Of a DNA stretch of 64,000 bases, positions 19,332-29,082 are shown in pieces. The notes beneath the pieces were generated by a model. That model was not told the origin of the DNA. It did not search any database and saw only the letters and a program-made list of their open reading frames with translations. The number at the start of each line of letters is the position of its first letter. Position 1 is the stretch's first letter. A program made the translations under genes and the position numbers. Source of the stretch: Chlamydiales bacterium (GTDB lineage Bacteria; Chlamydiota; Chlamydiia; Chlamydiales; JACKPQ01); the NCBI GenBank assembly GCA_024233455.1, contig JACKPP010000001.1, forward strand, positions 186,001 to 250,000, in the 5' to 3' direction.

Positions 19332-19642
19332 TGAACAAAATGGGGCTTATCGGGGCTTATTGGGGCTTATTCTCCAAAATGCTGCACGACCTCTACCTTC
19401 AGCAAAAAAAATTTTCTATGGCGCTGTAAACAAATTAATCCAAGAGCTTTAATAGCGGCCAGATCAAAAAATGAAAAATTGGAAGGTAAAAATAACAATG
19501 AGCTAACGTGCTGGCGTCCTCTTCTAGTAGGTTGCCTTTACACTTACTCTTATTTATTCTTCGTCTATTTGAAATTCAAAAATTATCATGTTTTGCTTGC
19601 TCTGCCTGGGATTAGTATTTATTACTTGCTTTACACAATAAA
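19315..19642. other. intergenic stretch without a supported gene
   Basis: About 330 bases between the FAD oxidoreductase start and the immunity gene end. I see the promoter at 19303-19331 and three perfect copies of a 10-base unit (NGGGGCTTAT) at 19341-19370, but no ORF with a ribosome site. It marks the edge of the toxin locus. Confidence 0.6.
19341..19370. repeat. 10-bp direct repeat, three copies
   Basis: GGGGCTTAT occurs three times in register with one variable base between units. Confidence 0.85.
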
Positions 19643-20170
19643 TTATTTATGGCGTTGAGTATCAAATTCATTTATAGGTATCAAGCCCTGGTCAATGGTA
19701 TATATTGCTTCACTTTTTAACCAAGGACCCCAATAAGTATGCATACGTAAATCTGAGAATTGATTATTGAAAAAATGTTTCACACAATCTTCAAATTTCT
19801 GGAATGATTCCAATAACGAATGATAATCTGCTTCTAGCACTGTTTTTCTGTAATGAATTGTTAGCAAATTGTCAGTTCGAATGAATTTTGCTTGAGGCCT
19901 TTCAGGGATATGCCACAAAACTTCATGAGAAGTAGCTAGAGCTCTGAGTACACCTATACCAGTAGTAGCAATTCCTATAAGAGGGCAAGTCAAGTAGGGG
20001 TCACTAGGGTTTATGTAACCAAAAAATTCAAATCCATCGATATATAACCTTACAGGAAAATAGAAATAGCAATGAGCCAATGAAGTTTGATCAACGTTGA
20101 GTAGCGAGCCCATTTTTCTACATTTATTTAGCTCGCTTTCGTCAACACGGAATTGATAAATTATATTCAT
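19643..20170 (-). CDS. putative immunity protein of the RHS toxin
   Basis: 175 residues, soluble, no recognised family; acidic/aromatic composition with blocks YFYFPVRLYIDGFEFFGY and YWGPWLKSEAIY. Its ATG overlaps the TGA of the RHS gene (ATGA), with GAGG five bases upstream inside the RHS coding sequence, so the two are translationally coupled. A small cytosolic protein coupled directly behind the variable C-terminal tip of an RHS protein is the standard position of the cognate antitoxin. The assignment is by position; binding to the toxin tip is inferred. Confidence 0.7.
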   Translation of the reverse strand: MNIIYQFRVDESELNKCRKMGSLLNVDQTSLAHCYFYFPVRLYIDGFEFFGYINPSDPYLTCPLIGIATTGIGVLRALATSHEVLWHIPERPQAKFIRTDNLLTIHYRKTVLEADYHSLLESFQKFEDCVKHFFNNQFSDLRMHTYWGPWLKSEAIYTIDQGLIPINEFDTQRHK

Positions 20171-23100
20171 AAGACCTCAATAGGATAAGCTGTACGGATC
20201 TGCTTATTTCTCCATATAATTCTAAGAAATGAAGTTGGGTTTCCAGAATCATCATATCCTATAGTTCTGTTAAAATTCACTACACTAACTCTATCATACA
20301 TTTTACCTCTATATTCAAGTTCAAATGCGCGTGTTTTTTCTATACCCTCTAGAATTAAAGATTCAATATCTTTAGGTTCCATTCGTGCTAGAAATTTTGA
20401 AACGTCTCGGTATTGGGTATTGTAAGAATGGCGATCAATAATGTGGTTAATATCAATCTTTGGCTTAAAAGACAGATTTATTACGCTCTGTTTAAATTGA
20501 GTAGTATTTAAGTATGAAGCTATTTTAGTCCCAAAGGATTGCAAAACTGTTGTGGAAATACTGTGTTGCGCAATAAATTCACTGCTAGTAGTAATAGTCA
20601 CTTCTTTTGAGGGGATCGCGATCAATGACGCACTAGAGCCAAAGATCGAAGATAGAGAATTTCCTGCATATATCGCTACTAAAGCTCCTAAAACGGAGTA
20701 GTTTAAATTTCTCTGGAAAGCAATTTGATTTCGAGTTTTTGTATTTGAAAGATCTAGAGGAAAGATCTGCTGAATATAGGCCGAGTAACAGTCGTAGGAT
20801 GATTGCTTATTGTCTTCAAAAATGCTTCGATCCCATGCCCATAAAGATTTTCCAGCGGAGGAGACATCAGCACACATACTAGCGCTAGCATGCATTTTAA
20901 TAGGGTCAATTGTATGCATTCCGGTAATAATTGGACTTAGACCATATTCATCGAAGCCGATTAGAGGATTCCCTTGTAGATATTGGTAAAGATTTGGTCC
21001 CTCTGATAGCCCTAAAGGATCGGGAGTAAAGAAGCGCCCAAGCTCTGGATCATAATAACGTCTACCAAAAAAGACTAATCCAGTGAGATCTATGCGTTTG
21101 GAACTATATCCCCAAGGATAGTCAGTTGAAGCACGGTTGCTTTTACCAAAAGAATCGTAAGCTGCATAGACGAGATTGCTCTGATCATCTAATAATACAA
21201 TCAAGTTGCCATACAAATCGTGCAGGGGAATATTTTGACTATCACGATTTTCGATCAGAACAGCTGCGCCAATTTCAGCGCCCTGCCCAACTCCAAGAAT
21301 ACGTCTATCAACTGAGTTCCCATTTTGGGCAACAGATCCTATTTCGTTTTGGCCATCAAAAATGTATTTTCTGAGGCCGCAAGGATCATTAGATTGAACT
21401 CTTCTATGCTGGTAGTCGTATGAATATGTATGCGTGCCTGATTTATCTGTAACCTCGATAAGTCGGTCTAGAGCGTCGTATTTGTATGTTGTTTGTCCTC
21501 GTTTTGTGGGATTACCATTAGAGTCATACGAGAACTCTTCTTTTGGCGAGGAAAATACTTGGTTAAGCTGGTCTATTTCGTAATCACCGTCGTTTGAAGC
21601 AAGCCTATTGTGATGTGAATCATAGACGTATTGATCAGGTAGAGCGCTTACTTCTTCAGTAATATGGTAGTGATCGTCATAATCGTATTTTTGGGCGTAT
21701 ATGTTGCCCTCAAAGCGAAGCTCAGCGTCCTTGACATTACCAACACTATCAAACTGCTTGATCTCATGACTAAATAATCCGTGTTTGATCGCTTTGGTGC
21801 GGCCAAGCTTATCAACTTCATAGCTCACGTTTCCAAGATCATAGCCTAGAGACTGCTTCAGTAAATTGCCGTCTAGATCGTATTCATCGTAGTTGTGTTT
21901 GAAATCATCTAGTTCAACGCTTCTCATAAATAGTGGATCGTAGGTGTAATTTACAGTTTGCCCATCCGGGTATCTCAGAGATGTGCGTCTATTTTGCTGA
22001 TCGTATAAGGACGCAAGTTCTAGACCATTGCCTAGTTTTTCATAGATCAAATTACCGTGAGCATCCCATTTTCTGATGGTTTCTTGTCCTGTCAAAATAT
22101 CCACAGCTTGGGTGAGTTGGTCGTTTTTGTTGTAGGTACAGGAGTAATGCACGGATCCATCAGAAGATTCTAAGTTAATGAGGCGATCTAGATCGTCATA
22201 GCTATGATGTATTTGCACTCCATCAGGCTTATACAGGCATAATAGCTGTCCAGAAGGTGTATAGGATTTAAGTGTGATACGTTGAAGATCAGTGTTAACA
22301 GCCTCAATCTGCGTAACTGGCCTTAACTGACAATCATACTCCCATCGGGTTTCGACTTTTCTAGAGGTGTTGTCTGGGTTATAGATTGTGCTGATTTGTT
22401 TAGTGATAGGGCCTGATTTTAAGCGGTAATAGCGCTCGTAAGCTATTTCTTGTCCATTAGCGATTCGTGAAGTTTCATAAACATCACCGAAACTGTGAAA
22501 GACCTTGACTGTTTGTATGCCATTCGGATCCGTAATGACCTGCTTTTCTAAATCAATGCCAAGTTCTTGGTCATGGATGCTTTCATAGCTAGTTTTTGTA
22601 GCGTAACCTTCTTGATCAACATGTAGAGTTAGCTTTCCAAAGCCGTCGTAAACAAATTTCTCTTCTGTCTCGCCACAGTTGCCAACGTAGCGGTAGATTA
22701 CAGATTGATTGCCGTTTCGATCGTAAGCATACCTTCTCTTCTTAAGAATTTTTCCTAAAAGGTCTTTTGAGTGTTCTTCGATTACGCGACCTAACAGATC
22801 AAATTCCTTGATCTCAACAAGGGTATTTTCATAGTTGTGATAGGTGATTTTATGCTGGCGGCCCATGGCATCGTACGCGTAGCTGGTTTTGTGGCCTTCT
22901 CGCTCGGTCTCAATTTTTCTTCCAGCGCTGTCGTATTTGTAAGATGTCACATAACCTTCAAGATCGATGTGCTTAGTCAAATGAAAAGCGTTATAGACCC
23001 ATTGTTCTTGTCTTAGGACATCTCCGTTTGAGGAAATAGATTTTACGTAGGTTTTCCTGCCAAGTTCGTCGTATTCATAGGAAAGAATAAGTCCATTCGC

Positions 23101-25539
23101 TTGCGTATGGGTTTTAAGAAGACCGGAAGGATAGTACGAAAATTTTTCTGTATTATTGCCCTTTATGACTTCGGTTGGTTGGTTCAGAGCGTTATATGTG
23201 GTCTTTACAGACTGGCCATCACTATCTTCAATGTAAATAATATTGCCAGCAGCGTCATATTTGCGGTTCTCATAAGGACTAGCAATATTATTTACATCTT
23301 TGTAATAGGGTGGCAGTTGAGTAGCTATCACACGGCCAAGAGCATCATACTCAAAAGACGTAATGCGACCTAAATAGTCTGTATTAGAAATAGCATTGCT
23401 AGATTCGTCATATCTTGCGAAAGTTGTGTGGACTTCACCGCCAGGAGTTTGGACGGATGTACTAATTGGTCGATTGCGTTTGTCATATTGAATTTTGATC
23501 TGATTACCACCAAACTCATCAGTTACAATGCGGTTATGATTAGCATCATAGGTGTAAGAGGACCATCTGTCTAAGGCATCTTTTTCTCGACGCAGTCTTC
23601 CTTTTGAGTCATACTCGAATTCTAAAACGTGAGATAAGTTACCCATAGCATCGTAGACGGATTTCTTTTCTACGCAGCCTTGGGTGTTGTACTCAATGAT
23701 TGTTTTGTGTAATTTTATCTCAGTTTGAGTAGAGGGGTCAAAATACAACTCTTCGATGGCAATTGGAAAGCCTAAGAATGAGCCTCTGTCATTCAGTATG
23801 AATCTTGTAATCCGTCGCTGAGTCACCCCGGACAAGTCACAGGAGTTATCAGAACTACCGTTATCTATGCTTTTCTCTATAAGTAAATTGTCATCATTGT
23901 AGATATAAGCTGTCCGTCTACAAAAGCCCTTACCTTGTTCGAGCTTGAGAGAAGGTAGGTTTGTATCAGGCTTATACTGAAATGTTGTGACAAGGCCTAG
24001 AGGATTAGTCTCTTTCACTAATAGGTTTCGACCATCCTGTGAGTATTCTCTGGTGATTGTTGACTGTGTGAGCTTGCCTGTTCCTTCTATATCTCCTGCA
24101 AAGTGCTCTTCGATGATATTTCCATTGTTGTCATAAGTATAAAATCTCGAAAAACATAGCTTATTACCGCCCATCAATGATTGAGATATAAGGCGATGGC
24201 CTTTCCACTTGAAAGATGTCTTTGCTAACAGCTCATTCCTGCCAGAATACTGCTCTATGCTTTTCAGACGTTTGTCTTTGCTATAAGTGTATCGAGTGAG
24301 GTTGTCATAAGCATCGAAAACCTCACATATGCCATCACCTTGGGTCATTTCGCTTGGATGGTGAACAAAGACATGTGTAGCTCGCCAGCCTTCTGCTTCA
24401 GGTGCATCGATTTGCTTAACACGGCATAATCTATGATCTTTTTCTCCTGTAAGCTTAATTGTCTTTAGGTCACGCATTTTGGGAGATGTGAAGGGAAGAA
24501 TGTTTTCTTTTGGCTTGTCATAGTAGAAGATCTTTTGACCGCGGCTACAGGGCAAGGCTCTCTCAGAAATCAAAGGGTCTATTAGTTTTTTGCTAGTCCG
24601 ATACAGGATATTTTCCTTGGGCAGGTGTGAATGACTAACTTCTGTTAGAAGATACATCCTGGCTTTGTTGAGCTGCTTCCAAAAACTCTTAGAAAGTTTG
24701 TGTAGGCCGGTGAGTCTGTAGAAAACATTTTGTCCATCGCTTGTCATGACTCTAAAATTTCGCAGAACGTCTCGATCCCCAGGATACTCAATCACAACTT
24801 CAGCGTACTTTTTGTTCTCGCTGGGATTGCTAGTCCAAATCCGCTTTAGAGCATTCGTATGGTGGTAAAATTGAGCTGTTTTGGCTGATTCAACCGACTT
24901 TTTCAAAGGAACCAGATATTCATAATGGGTTTTATTGCCATTAGGATGGATTTCTTTCTCTAGCAAGAATATGTGCCCACCCTGTCCATCTGGTCCGATG
25001 AATTTGAATACTCTTTTCGATCCATCTGGGCAAAGCAGATCAAAGCCTTCCAATTCACCCTTAGTAGCAACGTAATAGTTAGAAAGGTCGTGCTGCCCTG
25101 AGATGGCACCACGACTAGTATTGCAATAGCCCTCCAAAGTATCTGGAGCTGGATTGAACCGAACTGGATGCTTTTTAAAGTTTCCACCAGCTGATCTAAA
25201 GCTAAGCATAGTTCCATTTGGCTCTTGAATATAAAGCCTATCTTCATTTCCAGCTTTTTGTAGTTTAGCTCTGGTATATTCTATCCATTTCCATCCTCCC
25301 GACGTTTTGTACATGTTTCCAGCATGAATTGGACTGGCGTGAGTTCTCTTGATAGAAATAGGCTGAGTGCCTTTGACCAAGATGTCTTCTTGATTGATGA
25401 CATAGTTGCCTGTGATTGCATTAACACAATCTCCTACCAAGGCAGATGGGTCCATTTCACTATCTGTTATTGACGCTGTCAAGGACGTAAGCAGGCAGAT
25501 AGAGCATAAAATAATGAAGAATGAACGTAGTGATTCCAT
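20167..25539 (-). CDS. secreted RHS/YD-repeat polymorphic toxin with nuclease-like C-terminal tip
   Basis: 1790 residues. Signal peptide at residues 1-25 (FFIILCSICLLTSLTAS), then an RHS N-terminal module (VGDCVNAITGNYVINQEDI, resembling DUF6531), a long array of YD repeats (YDxxGrxxxxxxx pattern, residues about 400-1480) and the conserved RHS closing core FGRRYYDPELGRFFTPDPLG...NLYQYLQGNPL near residue 1500. After DEYGLS a 255-residue variable tail begins. Its last 100 residues (HIIDRH, YDRVSVVNF, then IRTAYPIE at the end) resemble BECR/EndoU-type ribonuclease toxins with a catalytic histidine and terminal TAYP. The YD shell should encapsulate the tip. A strong GAGG precedes ATG 25539, and the downstream gene is the likely immunity protein. 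Target and export route beyond Sec are unknown. Confidence 0.88.
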   Translation of the reverse strand: MESLRSFFIILCSICLLTSLTASITDSEMDPSALVGDCVNAITGNYVINQEDILVKGTQPISIKRTHASPIHAGNMYKTSGGWKWIEYTRAKLQKAGNEDRLYIQEPNGTMLSFRSAGGNFKKHPVRFNPAPDTLEGYCNTSRGAISGQHDLSNYYVATKGELEGFDLLCPDGSKRVFKFIGPDGQGGHIFLLEKEIHPNGNKTHYEYLVPLKKSVESAKTAQFYHHTNALKRIWTSNPSENKKYAEVVIEYPGDRDVLRNFRVMTSDGQNVFYRLTGLHKLSKSFWKQLNKARMYLLTEVSHSHLPKENILYRTSKKLIDPLISERALPCSRGQKIFYYDKPKENILPFTSPKMRDLKTIKLTGEKDHRLCRVKQIDAPEAEGWRATHVFVHHPSEMTQGDGICEVFDAYDNLTRYTYSKDKRLKSIEQYSGRNELLAKTSFKWKGHRLISQSLMGGNKLCFSRFYTYDNNGNIIEEHFAGDIEGTGKLTQSTITREYSQDGRNLLVKETNPLGLVTTFQYKPDTNLPSLKLEQGKGFCRRTAYIYNDDNLLIEKSIDNGSSDNSCDLSGVTQRRITRFILNDRGSFLGFPIAIEELYFDPSTQTEIKLHKTIIEYNTQGCVEKKSVYDAMGNLSHVLEFEYDSKGRLRREKDALDRWSSYTYDANHNRIVTDEFGGNQIKIQYDKRNRPISTSVQTPGGEVHTTFARYDESSNAISNTDYLGRITSFEYDALGRVIATQLPPYYKDVNNIASPYENRKYDAAGNIIYIEDSDGQSVKTTYNALNQPTEVIKGNNTEKFSYYPSGLLKTHTQANGLILSYEYDELGRKTYVKSISSNGDVLRQEQWVYNAFHLTKHIDLEGYVTSYKYDSAGRKIETEREGHKTSYAYDAMGRQHKITYHNYENTLVEIKEFDLLGRVIEEHSKDLLGKILKKRRYAYDRNGNQSVIYRYVGNCGETEEKFVYDGFGKLTLHVDQEGYATKTSYESIHDQELGIDLEKQVITDPNGIQTVKVFHSFGDVYETSRIANGQEIAYERYYRLKSGPITKQISTIYNPDNTSRKVETRWEYDCQLRPVTQIEAVNTDLQRITLKSYTPSGQLLCLYKPDGVQIHHSYDDLDRLINLESSDGSVHYSCTYNKNDQLTQAVDILTGQETIRKWDAHGNLIYEKLGNGLELASLYDQQNRRTSLRYPDGQTVNYTYDPLFMRSVELDDFKHNYDEYDLDGNLLKQSLGYDLGNVSYEVDKLGRTKAIKHGLFSHEIKQFDSVGNVKDAELRFEGNIYAQKYDYDDHYHITEEVSALPDQYVYDSHHNRLASNDGDYEIDQLNQVFSSPKEEFSYDSNGNPTKRGQTTYKYDALDRLIEVTDKSGTHTYSYDYQHRRVQSNDPCGLRKYIFDGQNEIGSVAQNGNSVDRRILGVGQGAEIGAAVLIENRDSQNIPLHDLYGNLIVLLDDQSNLVYAAYDSFGKSNRASTDYPWGYSSKRIDLTGLVFFGRRYYDPELGRFFTPDPLGLSEGPNLYQYLQGNPLIGFDEYGLSPIITGMHTIDPIKMHASASMCADVSSAGKSLWAWDRSIFEDNKQSSYDCYSAYIQQIFPLDLSNTKTRNQIAFQRNLNYSVLGALVAIYAGNSLSSIFGSSASLIAIPSKEVTITTSSEFIAQHSISTTVLQSFGTKIASYLNTTQFKQSVINLSFKPKIDINHIIDRHSYNTQYRDVSKFLARMEPKDIESLILEGIEKTRAFELEYRGKMYDRVSVVNFNRTIGYDDSGNPTSFLRIIWRNKQIRTAYPIEVL

Positions 25540-25655
25540 TAGGCAACCTCTTAGGTAGCTATTAAAGAACGTTGAGCAAATAAATTCAATTGATATTGAT
25601 GTAGGTAAAAGCTGATTTCATCTGTATTGCTACTAATCCAGACACACCAACCTTA

Positions 25656-26354
25656 ATGGCTGAAGACATGGCAACTCAACAAGTTGCTAAATCTAACCCA
25701 TGGGACGATATGTCCCTAGCTGAAAAAGCAAGAGAAGTAGGTGCTCATTTTGCTCACAAAACCCTTGATCAGGTCTCTGATTTAGCCAAAGTAGTCCCAC
25801 AGCTTTGCCAAGAAGTCCGAGACTTAGGTGAGAAAGTCTTGCCAGAAAGCCTCCGGCTACCCAACACCGAAAACACAGCGAGCCCTGCACAGAATTACGA
25901 AAATCTAGTTGCCAAGGGGCATCAAGCAATAGATAGCGTCTTTTCAACAGATCAGGCAGATCGATTCACGCCAGAAGCCAAAGCAAATGATCCCATGAAC
26001 AATTTTGCTATCGGCATGATTCCTCTTCCAAATGGAATTCCTAAACTTTTCGCTAATACAAATAACTTAATTAAAGCTGGTAATGTTATAGATAGAGGAG
26101 GATTTACAATCGTGGGAAGGAGCTTGATGAAACATGGCTATAGAAAAGGAAGTCTATTTCCAAAGCCAATAGGCAATCCGGCTCAGATAAATAAACAGGG
26201 AGAGGCTTTTTTAAAGGGGATTTTGAATGACCCCAAGAGAACTATTCTAAAAAATAATGCAGGCGGAATAGAAATATATTCTCAAACCGGTAGAGGGGCA
26301 TATTTTAAGCAGGACGGAACTTTCAGAGGATTTATTGAGTATGGTCATAAATAG
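25656..26354 (+). CDS. orphan polymorphic-toxin module (pre-toxin region plus C-terminal toxin domain)
   Basis: 232 residues without signal peptide. Residues 1-145 look like a pre-toxin linker; residues about 150-232 form a module common at the tips of RHS/CdiA-like proteins: GRSLMKHGYRKGSLFP, GNPAQINKQGE, then GGIEIY and the terminal GRGAYF..DGTFRGFIEYG. I read this as a small RNase-type toxin domain but cannot name the family. The frame stays open upstream to a TAG at 25602 and ATG 25656 has no ribosome site, so the gene may be the cut-off 3' end of a larger toxin. The next gene, overlapping it by 14 bases, is its likely immunity gene. It is divergent from the RHS gene. Confidence 0.7.
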   Translation: MAEDMATQQVAKSNPWDDMSLAEKAREVGAHFAHKTLDQVSDLAKVVPQLCQEVRDLGEKVLPESLRLPNTENTASPAQNYENLVAKGHQAIDSVFSTDQADRFTPEAKANDPMNNFAIGMIPLPNGIPKLFANTNNLIKAGNVIDRGGFTIVGRSLMKHGYRKGSLFPKPIGNPAQINKQGEAFLKGILNDPKRTILKNNAGGIEIYSQTGRGAYFKQDGTFRGFIEYGHK

Positions 26355-26619
26355 AGGATTTTGCACAAAAATGTTAAGCGATGTCAATCTCAAAGGCATG
26401 CTTATTCTTGTCTGTCATGATGATCAGCTAATTGCTGAAGTCAACTACGAGAAGGGCATTGAGAAAATTGAAATAGAGATCATCCCATCACAGGAAGACC
26501 TATCTGATAGGATTTTTTCTCTAAAAGACTTTTTAAAAGTATTAGAAGAAGCTAGACAGCTAGCAATTAAATGTGCAAAAGAAGATGAAGAAATGAGAGA
26601 ACAAGGCATAGAGTTTTGA
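26341..26619 (+). CDS. putative immunity protein of the orphan toxin
   Basis: 92 residues, soluble and acidic (KEDEEMREQG near the end). ATG 26341 lies 10 bases after AGAGGA and overlaps the toxin stop; a TTG at 26335 is less likely. The block NLKGMLILVCHDDQLIAEVNYEKG recurs in the decayed cassette just downstream as DLEGMAINVCYNVETIASINYEKG-like sequence, showing a family kept as cassette copies. Position behind a toxin tip suggests an antitoxin; the fold is not recognised. Confidence 0.65.
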   Translation: MVINRGFCTKMLSDVNLKGMLILVCHDDQLIAEVNYEKGIEKIEIEIIPSQEDLSDRIFSLKDFLKVLEEARQLAIKCAKEDEEMREQGIEF

Positions 26620-26685
26620 CTTATGCCTAGAAGATTTCCAATAAATTTCAAAACTTTTAGGGTCGCTCGAAAAATGGCACTATAA

Positions 26686-26906
26686 AGATCTCTATCTTCA
26701 AATGGAAATTTTAGAGGATTCATTGAATAGCAGCATGAATGAGGAATTTTCAATAGAATTACTTGGGGATCCAGACCTAGAAGGAATGGCGATCAATGTC
26801 TGCTATAATGTAGAAACAATAGCTTCAATTAACTATGAAAAAGGATTTGAACTTTCCGTTACAACTGCAATAGTAGCAAGGGTAGCATCCCAAATTGTGA
26901 GACAGC
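26686..26906 (+). pseudogene. decayed third cassette: toxin tail plus truncated immunity gene
   Basis: Bases 26701-26730 translate to NGNFRGFIE followed by a stop, matching the end of the intact toxin (DGTFRGFIE). Directly after it, from ATG 26735, comes a copy of the immunity gene (EFSIELLGDPDLEGM, VCYN, INYEKGFE) whose similarity ends near 26850; the frame then runs into unrelated sequence and the antisense of gltA. This is an incomplete orphan toxin/immunity pair, probably a displaced older cassette. Confidence 0.75.
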
Positions 26907-28073
26907 TTAGGTATGGATTGGTTTGTAGATGTATTTGGGGCGGACGATGGGCGTGCCTTTGCCATCACGCGCTTGGGTCCGCTCGTACACGATTTGGGTG
27001 GCAATTCCCACACAACGAGAAAGACCAAAAAGAACGGTGTAGTATTCGGGAAACCCAAAACCTGCAGCCGTTAAGACCGTGCCAGACATCGCATCAACAT
27101 TGGGGTAAGGGTTGGAGATTTTCGGGTTTTCTTTGAGGACTTTAGGGCCAGCTTCACGCAAAAGTAGCGCAATTTTTACCAGGGGGTGATCTGCGAAATG
27201 TTTTTGAGAGTAGTCGTAGAAGATAGTAGCCCTAGCATCTTCAGCTCTTAGCACCGCATGCCCAAAGCCAAAAACCAGTTGTTTGCTTGAAAGACGATCG
27301 CGAATCAATTGCTCGACATCAGATAGAGAAGCAGTCTCACCAACAGCATCTAATACTTCTTTCACAAATTCTAGGCAATCTTGGTTGGCCCGACCGTGGC
27401 GAGGACCAGCAAGACCACACATTGCTGAGCAAAGCGACCCAAACATATCTTCTAGGCCAGAGGCCACAGCTTTCCCTACAAAAGTAGACAAGTTTCCGCC
27501 ACCATGGTCATAGTGGAGAATATTAAATAGGCGCATCACCTCTACTAATTTGCCTTTGGAGACGCCAGGAACTTGCAACATGTGCGCAAAGTTTTCCATG
27601 TAGCCCAGATCTACCTCAGGAGAAGGCGTCTCTCCCCACCCCGCGTGGTAGTTGATGACTGTAGCAACCAAAGCCGGCAGCTTGGCAATGACATTTAGGC
27701 AATCTTCCTGATAATCATCGCGCGCCTCAAACATCCCCAAAATCAACAAGGCCGAGCAAAATAGCTTCATGGGATGCCCTTGGCGTGGAAGCATCTGAAT
27801 ATGCTTGATAACCGCTTGAGAAAGATGGGCCCTGGCACATAGATCTTTTTTAAACTTGGAAAGCTCTGAATCCGACGGTTCATGTCCTTTATACAACAGG
27901 AAGATCACTTCTTCAGGACTTTTTAAATATAGCTCTGAGATGGGCTCTCCACGATAGAAAAGCCCTTTGTAGGGATCGACAAAAGATGTAGGGCAAAATC
28001 CCACGGGATAGCCCCGCATCCCCGTTTCTAAGTTGTCTTTAGTTATTTCAAACAGTATATCTTCACCCATCAT
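26907..28073 (-). CDS. gltA: citrate synthase, mitochondrial-like type
   Basis: Condenses acetyl-CoA and oxaloacetate to citrate. Active-site blocks are kept: HYDHGGGNLSTF, GLAGPRHGRANQD, FGFGHAVLRAEDARA and VDAMSG with the catalytic aspartate. Their form (HxDHGGGN, GPxHGxANQ, YYTVLFGLSR) is closer to eukaryotic/mitochondrial citrate synthases than to the allosteric hexameric bacterial type, and the 388 residues lack the N-terminal domain of E. coli GltA. It lies 19 bases downstream of mdh, so the two successive TCA steps are cotranscribed. Chlamydiaceae lack this enzyme. Its 3' end is the border of the toxin-cassette region. Confidence 0.93.
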   Translation of the reverse strand: MMGEDILFEITKDNLETGMRGYPVGFCPTSFVDPYKGLFYRGEPISELYLKSPEEVIFLLYKGHEPSDSELSKFKKDLCARAHLSQAVIKHIQMLPRQGHPMKLFCSALLILGMFEARDDYQEDCLNVIAKLPALVATVINYHAGWGETPSPEVDLGYMENFAHMLQVPGVSKGKLVEVMRLFNILHYDHGGGNLSTFVGKAVASGLEDMFGSLCSAMCGLAGPRHGRANQDCLEFVKEVLDAVGETASLSDVEQLIRDRLSSKQLVFGFGHAVLRAEDARATIFYDYSQKHFADHPLVKIALLLREAGPKVLKENPKISNPYPNVDAMSGTVLTAAGFGFPEYYTVLFGLSRCVGIATQIVYERTQARDGKGTPIVRPKYIYKPIHT

Positions 28074-28092
28074 TCCTCCCCACTGCTCTTAA

Positions 28093-29082
28093 TCAGCTCA
28101 GTAAATGTTTTACCAAATCCCGCTCTTCTATCAATTCTTTTTCAGTGGCCCGGATTTTTTCTTCTAAAAAAGTGTCCCACTCTAGATGAGGTACAATCTC
28201 CCAATTGCCCTTCCCATGAGAAATGCAGGGAAAAGAAAAGATGAGCCCTTCACAAATCCCGTAAGGATTTCCATCAGAGAGTACTCCACAGGAAAAAAAA
28301 TGTCCTTTGGGCGTCTCTTTTTGCATAGATACAACGTGACCAATCGCCGCATTGGCAGCAGAGGCTGCCGAAGATTTTCCTCTGGCTTTAATCACTGCAG
28401 ACCCACGCTGCTGCACATGCTGGATAAAATCGTGCTCCAGCCATCCCCTTGCACTTAGCACTTTATCGAGGGGTTGTCCAGCAATCATCGCATTTAAAAA
28501 ATCAGGCACCTGCGTTGCCGAGTGATTGCCCCAGATGCAAACGCGTTGGACTTCAGTGATGTCAACTTTGGCTTGGGCCGCCAGCTGAAAAATAGCTCGG
28601 TTTTGGTCTAATCTAGTCATCGCTGAAAACTGTCGCTTAGGAATATCTGGAGCGTGATGCATACAAATAAGACAATTGGTATTGCAAGGGTTGCCGACAA
28701 CAAGTACTTGCACATCTTTTGAGGCCACACTGTTAATAGCCTTACCCTGCTCGACAAATATTTTTCCATTATCGGCCAAGAGATCTTTGCGCTCCATGCC
28801 CGGACCACGTGGTTTGGCCCCCACAAGCAAAATAAAATCTGCGCCTTCAAAAGCTTGATGCGGATCGCCGCTGGTGCGTATTTCTTTTAAAAGAGGAAAA
28901 CCACAATCTTGCAATTCCATCACTACGCCTTCCATCTCTCCGTGTGCTTTGGGCAAGTCTAAAAGACTTAGAATAATGGGTTGATCGTGGCCCAATAGAT
29001 CGCCGTTTGCGATACGAAAAAGTAAGCTATAGGCAATTTGACCTGCTCCACCTGTTACCGCAACACGCCTTACCGGCTTCAT
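28093..29082 (-). CDS. mdh: malate dehydrogenase, cytosolic-type
   Basis: Interconverts malate and oxaloacetate with NAD. Rossmann motif [17 protein letters not shown], aspartate in LLDLP for NAD preference, substrate arginines in [13 protein letters not shown] and MTRLDQNRA, and the catalytic histidine in IWGNHSATQ. 329 residues is normal for the group I (cytosolic/chlamydial) MDH. It is upstream of gltA with a 19-base gap and divergent from the thioesterase operon. Confidence 0.97.
   Translation of the reverse strand: MKPVRRVAVTGGAGQIAYSLLFRIANGDLLGHDQPIILSLLDLPKAHGEMEGVVMELQDCGFPLLKEIRTSGDPHQAFEGADFILLVGAKPRGPGMERKDLLADNGKIFVEQGKAINSVASKDVQVLVVGNPCNTNCLICMHHAPDIPKRQFSAMTRLDQNRAIFQLAAQAKVDITEVQRVCIWGNHSATQVPDFLNAMIAGQPLDKVLSARGWLEHDFIQHVQQRGSAVIKARGKSSAASAANAAIGHVVSMQKETPKGHFFSCGVLSDGNPYGICEGLIFSFPCISHGKGNWEIVPHLEWDTFLEEKIRATEKELIEERDLVKHLLS

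Noticed and set aside
26702..27136. 144-codon ORF considered as a complete gene
   Set aside because: Only the first third matches the immunity family; the rest is the antisense of gltA.
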